Shown here piece after piece: positions 10,193 through 18,089 of a stretch of 64,000 nucleotides of DNA (position 1 is the stretch's first letter; each line of letters begins with the position of its first letter). A model generated the notes under the pieces. The model saw only the letters and a list, made by a program, of their open reading frames with translations, did not search any database and was not told where the DNA came from. Source of the DNA: Nitrospira sp. (GTDB taxonomy: Bacteria; Nitrospirota; Nitrospiria; Nitrospirales; Nitrospiraceae). The position numbers and the translations under genes were made by a program. Where the stretch lies: contig CP126121.1 of the NCBI GenBank assembly GCA_030123625.1, forward strand, positions 3,450,179 through 3,514,178, written 5' to 3'.

Positions 10193-10513
10193 TAGCGCGC
10201 ATTATTCACGAACGCTTCTGCTGTAATCGCGGATTCGCCGCTACGATAGATAGCCCTGGACGCGATTCGAGAGCGTCCAGGCAGGCGGGCTCGCCGCTCG
10301 GTTTCGGGAAAGGCGCATCCTGGTGCGCCGGGGTGGGTGGGTGCGATGGGAGACATACTGTTTGGGTCTGGCTCCGTCGTCCGCGCGCTAAGACACCGCC
10401 GGCTCACCATCTCGCCGGCGTCCGCAGGCGTGGCTCGACTTATTCGTCGAGCCGCGGACCTCGCCTGGCGACTGCGCGATTTCGCGACGAATCGTCGTAA
10501 ATAATGCGCGCTG
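10193..10513. mobile_element. MITE-like element with 19-base terminal inverted repeats
   Basis: The left end TAGCGCGCATTATTCACGA (10193-10211) is the near-perfect inverse of the right end (10495-10513), matching at 17 of 19 positions. The roughly 321-base interior has no transposase and no supported gene. The left end is homologous to repeats at 232 and 40132. It fills the divergent space between gap and mutS2, and its right end contains an ATG at 10504 that could mislead start prediction for mutS2. The name is by structure only; the parent element is unknown. Confidence 0.65.
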
Positions 10514-10551
10514 GAGTCCAAAATGGAGTAGGGAGGGGAGAGGAGGCTCAT

Positions 10552-12969
10552 GTGAGCGACTCATTATCTGAACATGCGGCACAGGCGTTGGAGTGGCCCC
10601 GGTTATTGGAAATTCTCGCAAGACATGCACAATCGTCGATGGGAATTGCTCAATGCCGGTCGCTTGCCATGTCGAACGACCTCGCGAATGCCTGCCTGCG
10701 TCAACAAGAGACGACCGAGATGGTGAGTTTGCTGGAGGGAAGTAATCCGATGCCGGCGCTCGCCTTTCCCGATATTCGTGAACAACTGACTCGATCCAGG
10801 AAGGGAGGAATGCTTGAGGCCGGTGAGTTACGAGACTGTGCGGTTGTGTTGGCTCTCATGGCGGAAGTAGGGCGATATGCCGAGTCTCATACAGTCGAGA
10901 TTCAGGCACTGGTTCGGGTCTTGGCTCCGCTTCATGATACAACAAGTTTGCGCGGACTTCTGAGAGCTATCGAAGGCGCGATCCAATCCGACGGTTCCAT
11001 AAAAGATACGGCTTCACCGGAGCTGCGACGCCTGACTCACCAAGCTCAGGGGCTGAAGCAGGAGATGCGGCAGCATCTGGAGCAGATCCTCCATTCCAAG
11101 CGCTATGAGGAGGTGCTTCAAGAGTTCTATTTCGCCCAGCGAGAGGGACGCTATGTTGTGCCGGTGAAGGCGGACATGCGGGGGAGAGTTCCCGGGATCG
11201 TCCATGATGTGTCGGCCAGCGGGGCGACCGTCTTTCTGGAGCCGCGGGAGTTGGTCGAGCTGAACAATTCCATCAAGGTGGCGGATTTGGAGATTGAACG
11301 CGAGGTGCAGCGCATCTTACGGGAACTGACCGCGCTGGTGGCCTCCGACGCGGATAAGATTGAACAAGGGATCGAGGTGTTGGCCGAATGTGATGTGATT
11401 AAAGCAAGAGCTGAGATGAGTCGCCGACTGAAGTGCAACCCTGTCGCATTGAACAGCGATGGCCGCATTCTGCTCAAGCAGGCGCGGCATCCGCTGTTGC
11501 TCGTCGCGAAAGATCAAGTTGTGGCAAATGACATTCAGTTGGATGAAACAGTCCGCGTCCTCGTGATTTCCGGGCCGAATACGGGGGGAAAGACCGTCAC
11601 GCTCAAAATCGTCGGGTTGTTCGCTCTCATGGTGCGGGCTGGACTGCATCTTCCCTGTGCTCCTCAGTCCGAGATGGCCATCTTTACCGATCTCTATGCC
11701 GACATCGGTGATGCACAGGACTTGAGCCGCGATCTGTCCAGCTTTTCCGCTCATATGATGTACATGATCCGACTCCTTTCCGAGAGCAGCTCCATGCCGA
11801 GGTCGCTCGCATGTTCATCGCCGAACGCACTCGTGCTCCTCGATGAACCGGTGACCTCAACTGATCCGCAAGAAGGGGCGGCGCTGGCAGAGTCGCTTCT
11901 CTGCCGTCTCGCCCAGTTGAACATGAAAGTCGTGGCGACCACGCATTACGGAGCGCTTAAGAAACTGGCGCAAACGACACCCGGTTTTGTGAATGCCAGC
12001 GTGGAGTTCGATGTGGCTCGGTTGGCGCCGACCTACCGATTGTTCATGGGTATTCCCGGCGGTTCATCGGCCTTGGAGATCGCCGGCCGTCTGGGCATGG
12101 ATCACAGCATTTTGAATGATGCACGGAAGCGGTTACTGCACGAAGACCGGCGGCTCGACGAGCTAATGGTGGATTTGCAGCGGAGGCAATGCCAATTGGT
12201 TGAAGATAGCGAGAAGGCCCAGCAAGCCAGGCAAGAAGCCGAACAAGCCGCTCGGGACGCCCACGTGCTTCGAGCTCAACTGCAAGAAACTGAGCAGGAA
12301 ACTCGGCGGGGGCTCAAGAAGAAACTCGGCGAGCAATTTCAACGGGCTCGAGCGGAGGTTCAGGCCACTGTCGACTCCTTCAAACGCGAACAGAAGCTGA
12401 TCAAAGCCAAGGAGACGAAACAGCGGTTGCATGAGTTGGAGACAAAAGTCAGACAGGAGTTTGAGCCGTCAAGCAAACCGATTCCACTTGAACAACTTGG
12501 TATCGGCGACCAGGTGGAAATAACCGGCTTGGGCATGACGGGGAATTTATTGGAAACGCCACAGGGGAAGAAACGCGTGCGGGTCAAGGTTGGGGATGGT
12601 GAAATTTCAGCTACAGTTTCGAACCTCATCGGTCTCGCGCATGAAGCGAGTACAGAAATAGCGGCACCGGCTTCAGCGTCTGCAATTCAACGACGAGTTT
12701 CGCCGAGCAATGGGTTAGGGCTCGATGAGCAGACAGTGGTGGATGTGCGAGGTCAGACTGTAGACGAAGCGCTCGATCAGGTCGTCGCGGCGCTCGATCG
12801 GGCGGCTCTTCAAGGCGCACCGTACCTTCGTATCATCCATGGGCATGGAACCGGCCGTCTCAAATCGGCCTTGCGAGGATATCTCAAAGATTCGCCCTAT
12901 GTGGCGGAATTTCGCGCTGGTGACCGGGCCGAGGGAGGGGATGGGATGACGGTGGTGCGATTGCGGTGA
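10552..12969 (+). CDS. mutS2: Endonuclease MutS2
   Basis: The 805-residue protein has a MutS-type core, a Walker A 'SGPNTGGKT', a Walker B region 'ALVLLDEP', a long charged coiled coil (about 510-640), and a C-terminal Smr domain with 'VDVRGQTVDEALDQV' and 'IIHGHGTGRLKSAL'. MutS2 proteins suppress recombination or act in ribosome-collision rescue, and the Smr domain supplies nuclease activity. I chose GTG 10552 because GGGAGAGGAGG precedes it; the earlier in-frame ATG (10504) lies inside an inverted-repeat element. The Walker B neighbourhood reads DEPVTSTDP where the family normally has DE(L/I)G(A/S)GTDP. A degenerate copy of its 3' end lies at 15256. Confidence 0.93.
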   Translation: MSDSLSEHAAQALEWPRLLEILARHAQSSMGIAQCRSLAMSNDLANACLRQQETTEMVSLLEGSNPMPALAFPDIREQLTRSRKGGMLEAGELRDCAVVLALMAEVGRYAESHTVEIQALVRVLAPLHDTTSLRGLLRAIEGAIQSDGSIKDTASPELRRLTHQAQGLKQEMRQHLEQILHSKRYEEVLQEFYFAQREGRYVVPVKADMRGRVPGIVHDVSASGATVFLEPRELVELNNSIKVADLEIEREVQRILRELTALVASDADKIEQGIEVLAECDVIKARAEMSRRLKCNPVALNSDGRILLKQARHPLLLVAKDQVVANDIQLDETVRVLVISGPNTGGKTVTLKIVGLFALMVRAGLHLPCAPQSEMAIFTDLYADIGDAQDLSRDLSSFSAHMMYMIRLLSESSSMPRSLACSSPNALVLLDEPVTSTDPQEGAALAESLLCRLAQLNMKVVATTHYGALKKLAQTTPGFVNASVEFDVARLAPTYRLFMGIPGGSSALEIAGRLGMDHSILNDARKRLLHEDRRLDELMVDLQRRQCQLVEDSEKAQQARQEAEQAARDAHVLRAQLQETEQETRRGLKKKLGEQFQRARAEVQATVDSFKREQKLIKAKETKQRLHELETKVRQEFEPSSKPIPLEQLGIGDQVEITGLGMTGNLLETPQGKKRVRVKVGDGEISATVSNLIGLAHEASTEIAAPASASAIQRRVSPSNGLGLDEQTVVDVRGQTVDEALDQVVAALDRAALQGAPYLRIIHGHGTGRLKSALRGYLKDSPYVAEFRAGDRAEGGDGMTVVRLR

Positions 12970-13263
12970 TTATTTTGGCGTGTCATTCTCATGTAGTAGT
13001 AGGGACTTTTTTCAAAATATCCCGTACTCGCCTGTATCGTTTCTGATTCACCTAGTATCTAACCCGATACCGCAGCTGATTCATCCATCGATCCATTCCA
13101 TACCTCCGTCTTCTATTGAGTGCTGTAACGGCCTGCGCTTACAGTGGTTTGGTGTATCACGGCCTCTGTATCTTTATCTGGTATCGAGTTTGCTCAATCC
13201 TTGTATGTCTCTGTTCTTGAGAAATTTATTGTACACGAATCACGTCTAGCCAGGAGGTCCATT
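12970..13263. other. Intergenic region with no supported gene
   Basis: No gene is supported here. The open frame 12980-13249 has unusual composition and no recognisable motif. This begins the accessory island between mutS2 and the cytochrome operon. Confidence 0.4.
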
Positions 13264-13431
13264 ATGCGCAGCTCGAAATGCATCGAGACGGAGAGCGTGA
13301 AGGTATCCGACGCGAAACGCCTCAGTGAATTGCAGTCCGAGAACGATTTGCTCAAACTTCTCTATACGGATCTGTTGGCGAAAACTGTGGTGATAAGGGG
13401 CTGTCTCGCAAGAGGTATGAGGGACTGCTGA
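13264..13431 (+). pseudogene. Possible IS3-type OrfA C-terminal fragment
   Basis: A 55-residue frame from ATG 13264 contains 'DAKRLSELQSENDLLKLLYTDL'. This resembles the leucine-zipper/coiled-coil end of IS3-family OrfA proteins, where 'RL..LE.EN..LK.L' precedes the frameshift into OrfB. No helix-turn-helix part and no OrfB are visible. It is a short coiled-coil match, so the assignment is tentative. Confidence 0.35.
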
Positions 13432-13566
13432 GCGGTGGGAGGATCAGTCGCCTGGATATAGAAGCTGACGAACTGAGGAGCCCACATGTGCCCTTCGCAA
13501 TGATAGAGCCGCTCAGCACTGTTTACTTCGACCTTGGGCGTGATGTACCGAGAAGGGAGATCACCG

Positions 13567-15186
13567 ATGCCTAAGAAAGAGAAGTCCGACACTGGTCTCA
13601 AGGTGACGGTCAAGCCGTTCGGCCCGACGCGTGAAGAGCTACAAGCGATCGGCGAACGCGTGCTGACACTGGAGAGCGTGCGCAAGTACATCGGCCGCGG
13701 TAAGGCTCGGCTGCTGTACGTCGAGACGCTCCATGATGACGGAGCCAAGGAAAGAAAGCCGCGGCCGCCGAGCCGCTTTCGCGCTACCCTCTATGACGAT
13801 ACAAACCACCGCACGATCCTCGTCGACGGCGACCTGCGTGATGTGCGGCGCGTGGACATCACCGAATCGGCGCTGCCACCGCACCCGTCAAATGAAGAAT
13901 TCGCCGCAGCCGTGAAGATGCTCCGTGGCGATGCGATGTTTGCCGCGAGGTTCGACTCGCAACAGATCGAGACCTACCAACCTATCCCATCGCTCGCGTT
14001 GAACGAATTGCCGGATGGCCGCATCGAACGCCGCATCGCGGTCGGGCTATTGCCTCGCGGCGGCGACGCGCAACATGAGATCGTTGCCGTTGACCTCGCG
14101 CGTAAGCGGATCATCCGCTTCGAAGAGCACCTGCCGCCCAACGCCCATCCGCGCAACCGGGATTTGTGCGGCGTACCGCACGGCGCCGGTCAGACCACGG
14201 CCTCGAAAGGGACTGCCGGGCAGGTATGGGTGACGGTGACGCAAGGAGGGCAGACGCTCTGGCGTTTTCTTGCGGTGCGGCCGGCTGCTTCGAGCGGCAC
14301 CAACGGCTCCGGTATCGAGCTGCGCTATGTCGATTACAAAGGCAAACGGGTTCTGTATCGTGCGCACGTGCCGATTTTGAACGTCAAGTACGATGGCAAT
14401 GCCTGTGGGCCCTATCGCGACTGGCAGTACCAGGAGGGTATGATCCAAGCGACCGGCACGGATGTCGCGCCGGGCTTCCGTTTCTGCCAAGCGCCGGCTA
14501 TGACGATCATTGATACCGGATCGGATACCGGTAACTTCCTTGGTGTCGGCATCTATGTCTTGTTCAACGAGGTCGTGTTTGTGAGCGAAATAGAGGCCGG
14601 CTGGTACCGCTATATCAGCCAGTGGCGGCTGCACGCCAACGGCATGATCCGCCCACGGTTTGCGTTCGCCGCCGTCGAGAGCCCGTGCGTGTGCAACGTC
14701 CACCACCATCATGTCTACTGGCGATTCGACTTCGACATTCGCACCGCCGGCAATAATCGCGTGCGCGAGTTCAACGATCCGCCGCTCATCGGCGCCGGCA
14801 AGTGGCACGATAAACGCTTTGAAATCCGCCGCCCGAGAGATTTCGCCCGCAAGCGTAAATGGCGTGTGGAGAACACCCTCACGGGCGAGGGCTATGAGAT
14901 CGTGCCGAATGCCGATGACGGTGTGGCCACCGCCATGTCCGACTCACCGTTCGGCCGGGGTGATGTCTGGGTCCTGCGTTATCGCGGCAATGAGATCGAC
15001 GACGGCGTGGTCGCAGTGGGGCCGCCGTATGAGGCCGATATCGACCGCTGGGTCAATGGCGAGGCGATCAACGATCATGATGTCGTGATCTGGTACGGAG
15101 GACATTTTACACACGACGTGAACCACGAAGGCCCGGCGCAGCACGGCCACATCGTCGGGCCGGATTTGAAGCCGGTGAACTGGTAG
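13567..15186 (+). CDS. Divergent copper-amine-oxidase-like protein
   Basis: The 539-residue protein (ATG 13567 after AAGGGAG) resembles the C-terminal catalytic domain of copper amine oxidases, which oxidise primary amines using Cu and a tyrosine-derived topaquinone. Visible counterparts are the HxH copper pair in 'CNVHHHHVYWRFDFDI' (about 377-391), a third histidine in 'VIWYGGHFTHDVNHEG' near the C-terminus, and a candidate topaquinone tyrosine in 'AGWYRYISQW' (about 351-360). The canonical motif around that tyrosine is N-Y-(D/E)-Y; here it reads W-Y-R-Y, so the acidic neighbour is lost. No signal peptide is visible. It may be a distinct subfamily or non-catalytic. It sits between mutS2 and a degenerate copy of the mutS2 tail. 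Confidence 0.7.
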   Translation: MPKKEKSDTGLKVTVKPFGPTREELQAIGERVLTLESVRKYIGRGKARLLYVETLHDDGAKERKPRPPSRFRATLYDDTNHRTILVDGDLRDVRRVDITESALPPHPSNEEFAAAVKMLRGDAMFAARFDSQQIETYQPIPSLALNELPDGRIERRIAVGLLPRGGDAQHEIVAVDLARKRIIRFEEHLPPNAHPRNRDLCGVPHGAGQTTASKGTAGQVWVTVTQGGQTLWRFLAVRPAASSGTNGSGIELRYVDYKGKRVLYRAHVPILNVKYDGNACGPYRDWQYQEGMIQATGTDVAPGFRFCQAPAMTIIDTGSDTGNFLGVGIYVLFNEVVFVSEIEAGWYRYISQWRLHANGMIRPRFAFAAVESPCVCNVHHHHVYWRFDFDIRTAGNNRVREFNDPPLIGAGKWHDKRFEIRRPRDFARKRKWRVENTLTGEGYEIVPNADDGVATAMSDSPFGRGDVWVLRYRGNEIDDGVVAVGPPYEADIDRWVNGEAINDHDVVIWYGGHFTHDVNHEGPAQHGHIVGPDLKPVNW

Positions 15187-15255
15187 CACGGATGGGTTGA
15201 TGACCCGCTTGGCGACGTTGGATTCAGACTGGCCTCGCCCAATGGCTAAACGGCC

Positions 15256-15355
15256 TGGTGACCGATCGGCTCGAAACCGCTTGTGCGAATATCTGAAGGA
15301 TTCGTCCTATGTGGCAAAGTTTCTTCAAGGCGAGCAAGCCGAGAGAGAGAATTGA
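15256..15355 (+). pseudogene. Degenerate copy of the mutS2 3' end (Smr domain tail)
   Basis: About 65 bases closely match mutS2 (roughly 12853-12920), including a nearly identical run TCCTATGTGGC and a translated tail 'CEYLKDSSYVAKF' matching mutS2 'RGYLKDSPYVAEF'. It ends at TGA 15353-15355. A one-base indel separates 'DRLETACA' from the rest, and nothing upstream codes for the remaining MutS2. This is a remnant lying 2.3 kb downstream of the intact gene, with the copper-amine-oxidase-like gene between them. Confidence 0.65.
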
Positions 15356-15573
15356 GGCAACGGAGGTGGGTAGGCTGATCCAGTAAGTCTTCCCAGAGAG
15401 CCAGAGAATGTCTTCGGTCCAATGGATAAGCGATGAACTCATTGAATCGAAAATGAGATGGGTATTGTTCTCGGAGAATTCGATGGGGGATTACACTGGC
15501 GGTAACTGGCAAATCCGGTTCTTGCACGGCTCGGCCTAAACATTGTTAGGACGAGACAAAGAATGGAAAGTAT
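15356..15573. other. Intergenic region with a short inverted repeat before the ART-like gene
   Basis: No gene is supported. GCCTAA at 15536-15541 is mirrored by TTAGGAC at about 15547-15553, giving a small hairpin 20 bases upstream of the next start. It resembles neither a complete integron attC site nor an intrinsic terminator. Confidence 0.3.
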
Positions 15574-17064
15574 ATGGCTATTGAAGTTGTTCGAACAACT
15601 GATGAATTCAGTGAGATACTCTGGATCCTTACGGAGCTTGGGCAACGCCTTCCACAATTGCGTGATAACGCAATTTACCGCAACTCTATTCCCCATTACC
15701 TGGAGAACGGAACATATAAATTTATCACGGCAGGGCCGCGTATAACATCTGACCGGCTTGAGAGCCAGACTGCGTTCGGATTTGTCACTTTCTATCAATC
15801 ATGGATGCCAAACGGGATTGTTATGGCCGTTGAGGCGTTCTGGTTCAAGGATGACAATCTCGACAGTCAATTGTCGGTATTGTCTTATTTGAGATCGCTC
15901 GCTAGGAAGATGGGCTTTCATGGTGTATGCATTGCCAGGAGCAGTGTTAACACGCCGACCAGTTTGGAGAAACTGTTAAGGCGCGATGAACTCGATGGAG
16001 ATCCAATTCTCCCCGACTCTGTTGCCTTGCAGCCCAAGGTAGAGGGAATTTACTCAGCTTTCTATGATGGGCAACGGTCGAAAAAGCTCTTTCTGGCCTC
16101 ATGTGTCCGTATTTTCCCGCAAGAGTTCTTCGGCTCTTTCACGGGTTTTCCGAATGCTGGAAATGCAGTCCTTTACCGTGGCGAGGGTAGGAAAAAGAAC
16201 GAACCATACTGGAATTGTGGAAATCTACAGGAACTCGCCGCCCTTTTCATGGAACGCGGTTTTCCAGCTCGAGCATCTGGGAGCTTCACTGGAACCGTAC
16301 AGGACCAGATCCTGCAACAGGGTTACATAAATCAACCGACCATATCTTTAACAAAGTCGTTCCGCATTGCGGCCGACTATGCCACGCACAATGGGAAGCA
16401 GGAAGGAGTCGTCTTCAAGATCGACGTGGCACGTCTGCGTAAGCAGGGCGAGGTTTTCGACGCGTACGCGACCATGGTGAGCCACTGCGAACCAATGTTC
16501 AGTGAAAGTGATCTCGAGACATTGCGTGAGGTCGTAAAGGTGCTTCGCCCCCTCAAGGCCGGTCGATTTCTCGAACGCTGCAACGAAGAGGCCATGCGAA
16601 ACGCAGTTAGGTATGGCGGCCTACGTCGGACTCCTGAAAGCGTCGACTGGATGGCCTATATTGGTGAAGATGAACGGAGTCTATTGTCACGGGCTGACAT
16701 CAATGAGAGCGCCCTCGGCCAACTAGTTCACGCGCTTGAATCGTTTTGGATGATGGCGGTCACTCCGATGGGATCGGCTGTTGCCGTGGGAGTGAAGAGT
16801 GACGGGACCGTCGAAGAAGAACCATTGCGGCTGGGGTACTACATCGCTTTCCGTCAGGTACAGGGCAAACTCAAGGCAGCGCTAGAAGGTCACACTGAGG
16901 ACTATCGCCAGCACGGCTGGGATCTAACACCGTTTGGATACATCGCCAAAACGTGCCGGGACGAAGAAGCTTTCTCAAGCGGGTCGATACCGGGTGACTG
17001 TATTGTCGAGGCGGTACATGTCAATCAGGCCGGAGAACAAGGACCGGTATTCGCCAGCCGATAA
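15574..17064 (+). CDS. 496-residue protein with possible GNAT-like N-terminal part and ADP-ribosyltransferase-like middle part
   Basis: I do not recognise this gene as a named family. The first 150 residues look like an acyl-CoA N-acetyltransferase (GNAT) fold: 'TAFGFVTFYQSW', 'GIVMAVEAFWF', then a helix 'LSYLRSLARKMGFHGVCIAR'. Residues about 198-290 show a pattern seen in ADP-ribosyltransferase (ART) folds: 'VLYRGEG' with R202, then 'TISLTKSFRIAADYAT' with S258-x-T260 and a following helix, then a strand 'GVVFKIDVARL'. A Glu such as E293 could complete an R-S-E triad, but I cannot verify this. The last 200 residues are unassigned. There is no signal peptide or membrane helix, so it acts in the cytoplasm or as an effector. 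It lies alone in an accessory island and may be a defence or toxin protein. Confidence 0.5.
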   Translation: MAIEVVRTTDEFSEILWILTELGQRLPQLRDNAIYRNSIPHYLENGTYKFITAGPRITSDRLESQTAFGFVTFYQSWMPNGIVMAVEAFWFKDDNLDSQLSVLSYLRSLARKMGFHGVCIARSSVNTPTSLEKLLRRDELDGDPILPDSVALQPKVEGIYSAFYDGQRSKKLFLASCVRIFPQEFFGSFTGFPNAGNAVLYRGEGRKKNEPYWNCGNLQELAALFMERGFPARASGSFTGTVQDQILQQGYINQPTISLTKSFRIAADYATHNGKQEGVVFKIDVARLRKQGEVFDAYATMVSHCEPMFSESDLETLREVVKVLRPLKAGRFLERCNEEAMRNAVRYGGLRRTPESVDWMAYIGEDERSLLSRADINESALGQLVHALESFWMMAVTPMGSAVAVGVKSDGTVEEEPLRLGYYIAFRQVQGKLKAALEGHTEDYRQHGWDLTPFGYIAKTCRDEEAFSSGSIPGDCIVEAVHVNQAGEQGPVFASR

Positions 17065-17164
17065 TCCGTTTTATTTGGCTTCAGTTTGGAAATGAAAAGG
17101 TGACGCGACTCTCTTACTCCTTATGGCATAATGGCCTAACCAAGACATGCCGGCTCGGATGCCC

Positions 17165-17400
17165 TCACAGCGTCTTCAGGTACTCTACCAATGCATCCTT
17201 GTCTTTGTCCGGTAGGTCGGTCCCGAACGTGTGACCCTGGTTGTGCTGTTGGCGCGTTGGCTGACGTCGAACCTCACGCAATTTCTCACGTTCGCGTTCA
17301 TCTGTCAGTCCAATCGTATCGGCCTCCTGCTTGGTCGTCACGAAGCCTACTTTGACTGGGTTATAGACGCCGTACCCGCGGAAGAAGACTTTGGACTGTT
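17165..17400 (-). pseudogene. Degenerate copy of the 3' end of the neighbouring cytochrome gene
   Basis: This stretch is clearly similar to 18090-18340, the last 80 or so codons of the 541-residue cytochrome gene. It keeps the terminal 'VEYLKTL' and stop (TGA as TCA at 17165-17167) and the 'FRGYGVYNPVKVGFVTTKQEA'-like segment, but has an internal deletion of about two dozen bases. No haem motif or start is present. The MazEF-like pair lies between this remnant and the intact gene. Confidence 0.75.
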
Positions 17401-17443
17401 AGGCTTGGTGGTTTCATTAACGAACGTTTGTGAAGAATGTGTG

Positions 17444-17782
17444 TTAGGGGCCGATGATTTCAGTAAGCCCGTCGATGACTTGTGCTAGCTCTTCAGGGCT
17501 CGCCTTCCCAAGCCGCTGACCGATTCGTTCGGCGGCCAATGTGCGGATTTGGCTAATCTTGACCCATGATTTTTTCGGGAGGTCTTTTGATTGTAGTTCG
17601 AGAGTGAGCGGAAATTCTGCTCGTTGTGGTTGGCTTGTGAGCGCGACGGCGATCACGGTTCCGGAACGCTCATTGAATACGTCGTGACTGAGGATAAGAA
17701 CAGGGCGCAGCCCCGCCTGCTCATTACCACGGACTGGATTCAGCTCTGCCCAACGAATCTCCCCCCTCAATATTCTGGCCAT
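17444..17782 (-). CDS. MazF/PemK-family endoribonuclease toxin
   Basis: The 112-residue protein shows the MazF/PemK SH3-like barrel pattern: '[27 protein letters not shown]', 'VIAVALTSQ', and '[16 protein letters not shown]'. The Arg in the first loop and the Ser/Thr of the 'QIRT' strand correspond to positions used for RNA cleavage in MazF-type toxins, which cut single-stranded mRNA. Its start overlaps the antitoxin gene by 16 bases, so the two are translated together. The frame is intact and the length normal. Confidence 0.9.
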   Translation of the reverse strand: MARILRGEIRWAELNPVRGNEQAGLRPVLILSHDVFNERSGTVIAVALTSQPQRAEFPLTLELQSKDLPKKSWVKISQIRTLAAERIGQRLGKASPEELAQVIDGLTEIIGP

Positions 17783-18009
17783 TCGGCGGCATCCTTAGAC
17801 AATCCCTCTTCGGCAAGTGCCTTCTCAAAAGCCGGATCAAGCTTTGCGCATTCCCTGGCCAAGCGGCTTCGGTTGAGTCGCGCCAGCTTTTCTTCTACGG
17901 CTTCCTGAATTGCCTGACTGCGGCTGGTAAAGGCAGCTTTCTCGACGAGTTTATCGATGCGGCCCAATGTGGATTCATCAAGGGAGATCGCGACTTTTGA
18001 CTTGGCCAT
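17767..18009 (-). CDS. Ribbon-helix-helix antitoxin of the MazF-like toxin
   Basis: The 80-residue protein begins [23 protein letters not shown] and continues '[16 protein letters not shown]', a classic ribbon-helix-helix (CopG/MetJ-like) DNA-binding domain. The acidic C-terminal tail ([19 protein letters not shown]) would bind the toxin. Antitoxins of this kind repress their own operon. A palindrome fitting an operator lies 11 bases upstream of the start (18021-18041). Confidence 0.88.
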   Translation of the reverse strand: MAKSKVAISLDESTLGRIDKLVEKAAFTSRSQAIQEAVEEKLARLNRSRLARECAKLDPAFEKALAEEGLSKDAAEWPEY

Positions 18010-18020
18010 TTCACCCCTAT

Positions 18021-18041
18021 GGTATGAGCATACGTCATACC
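18021..18041 (-). promoter_or_regulatory. Palindromic operator candidate for the mazEF-like operon
   Basis: GGTATGA and TCATACC form 7-base inverted arms around a 7-base centre (GCATACG), immediately upstream of the ribbon-helix-helix antitoxin ATG at 18009. Such sites suit a dimeric ribbon-helix-helix repressor and autoregulation. Binding is inferred from symmetry and position only. Confidence 0.5.
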
Positions 18042-18089
18042 AGAATTCTGATCAAGTGCAAACTCTTCTGGTGTTGGTTTCTCACATGG

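Noticed and set aside
12980-13249. 89-residue open frame after mutS2
   Set aside because: Composition is atypical, with no ribosome binding site and no motif.
15530-15560. Integron attC-like site
   Set aside because: The core sites deviate from the consensus (GTTAGGA, GCCTAAAC), there is no integrase and no second site.
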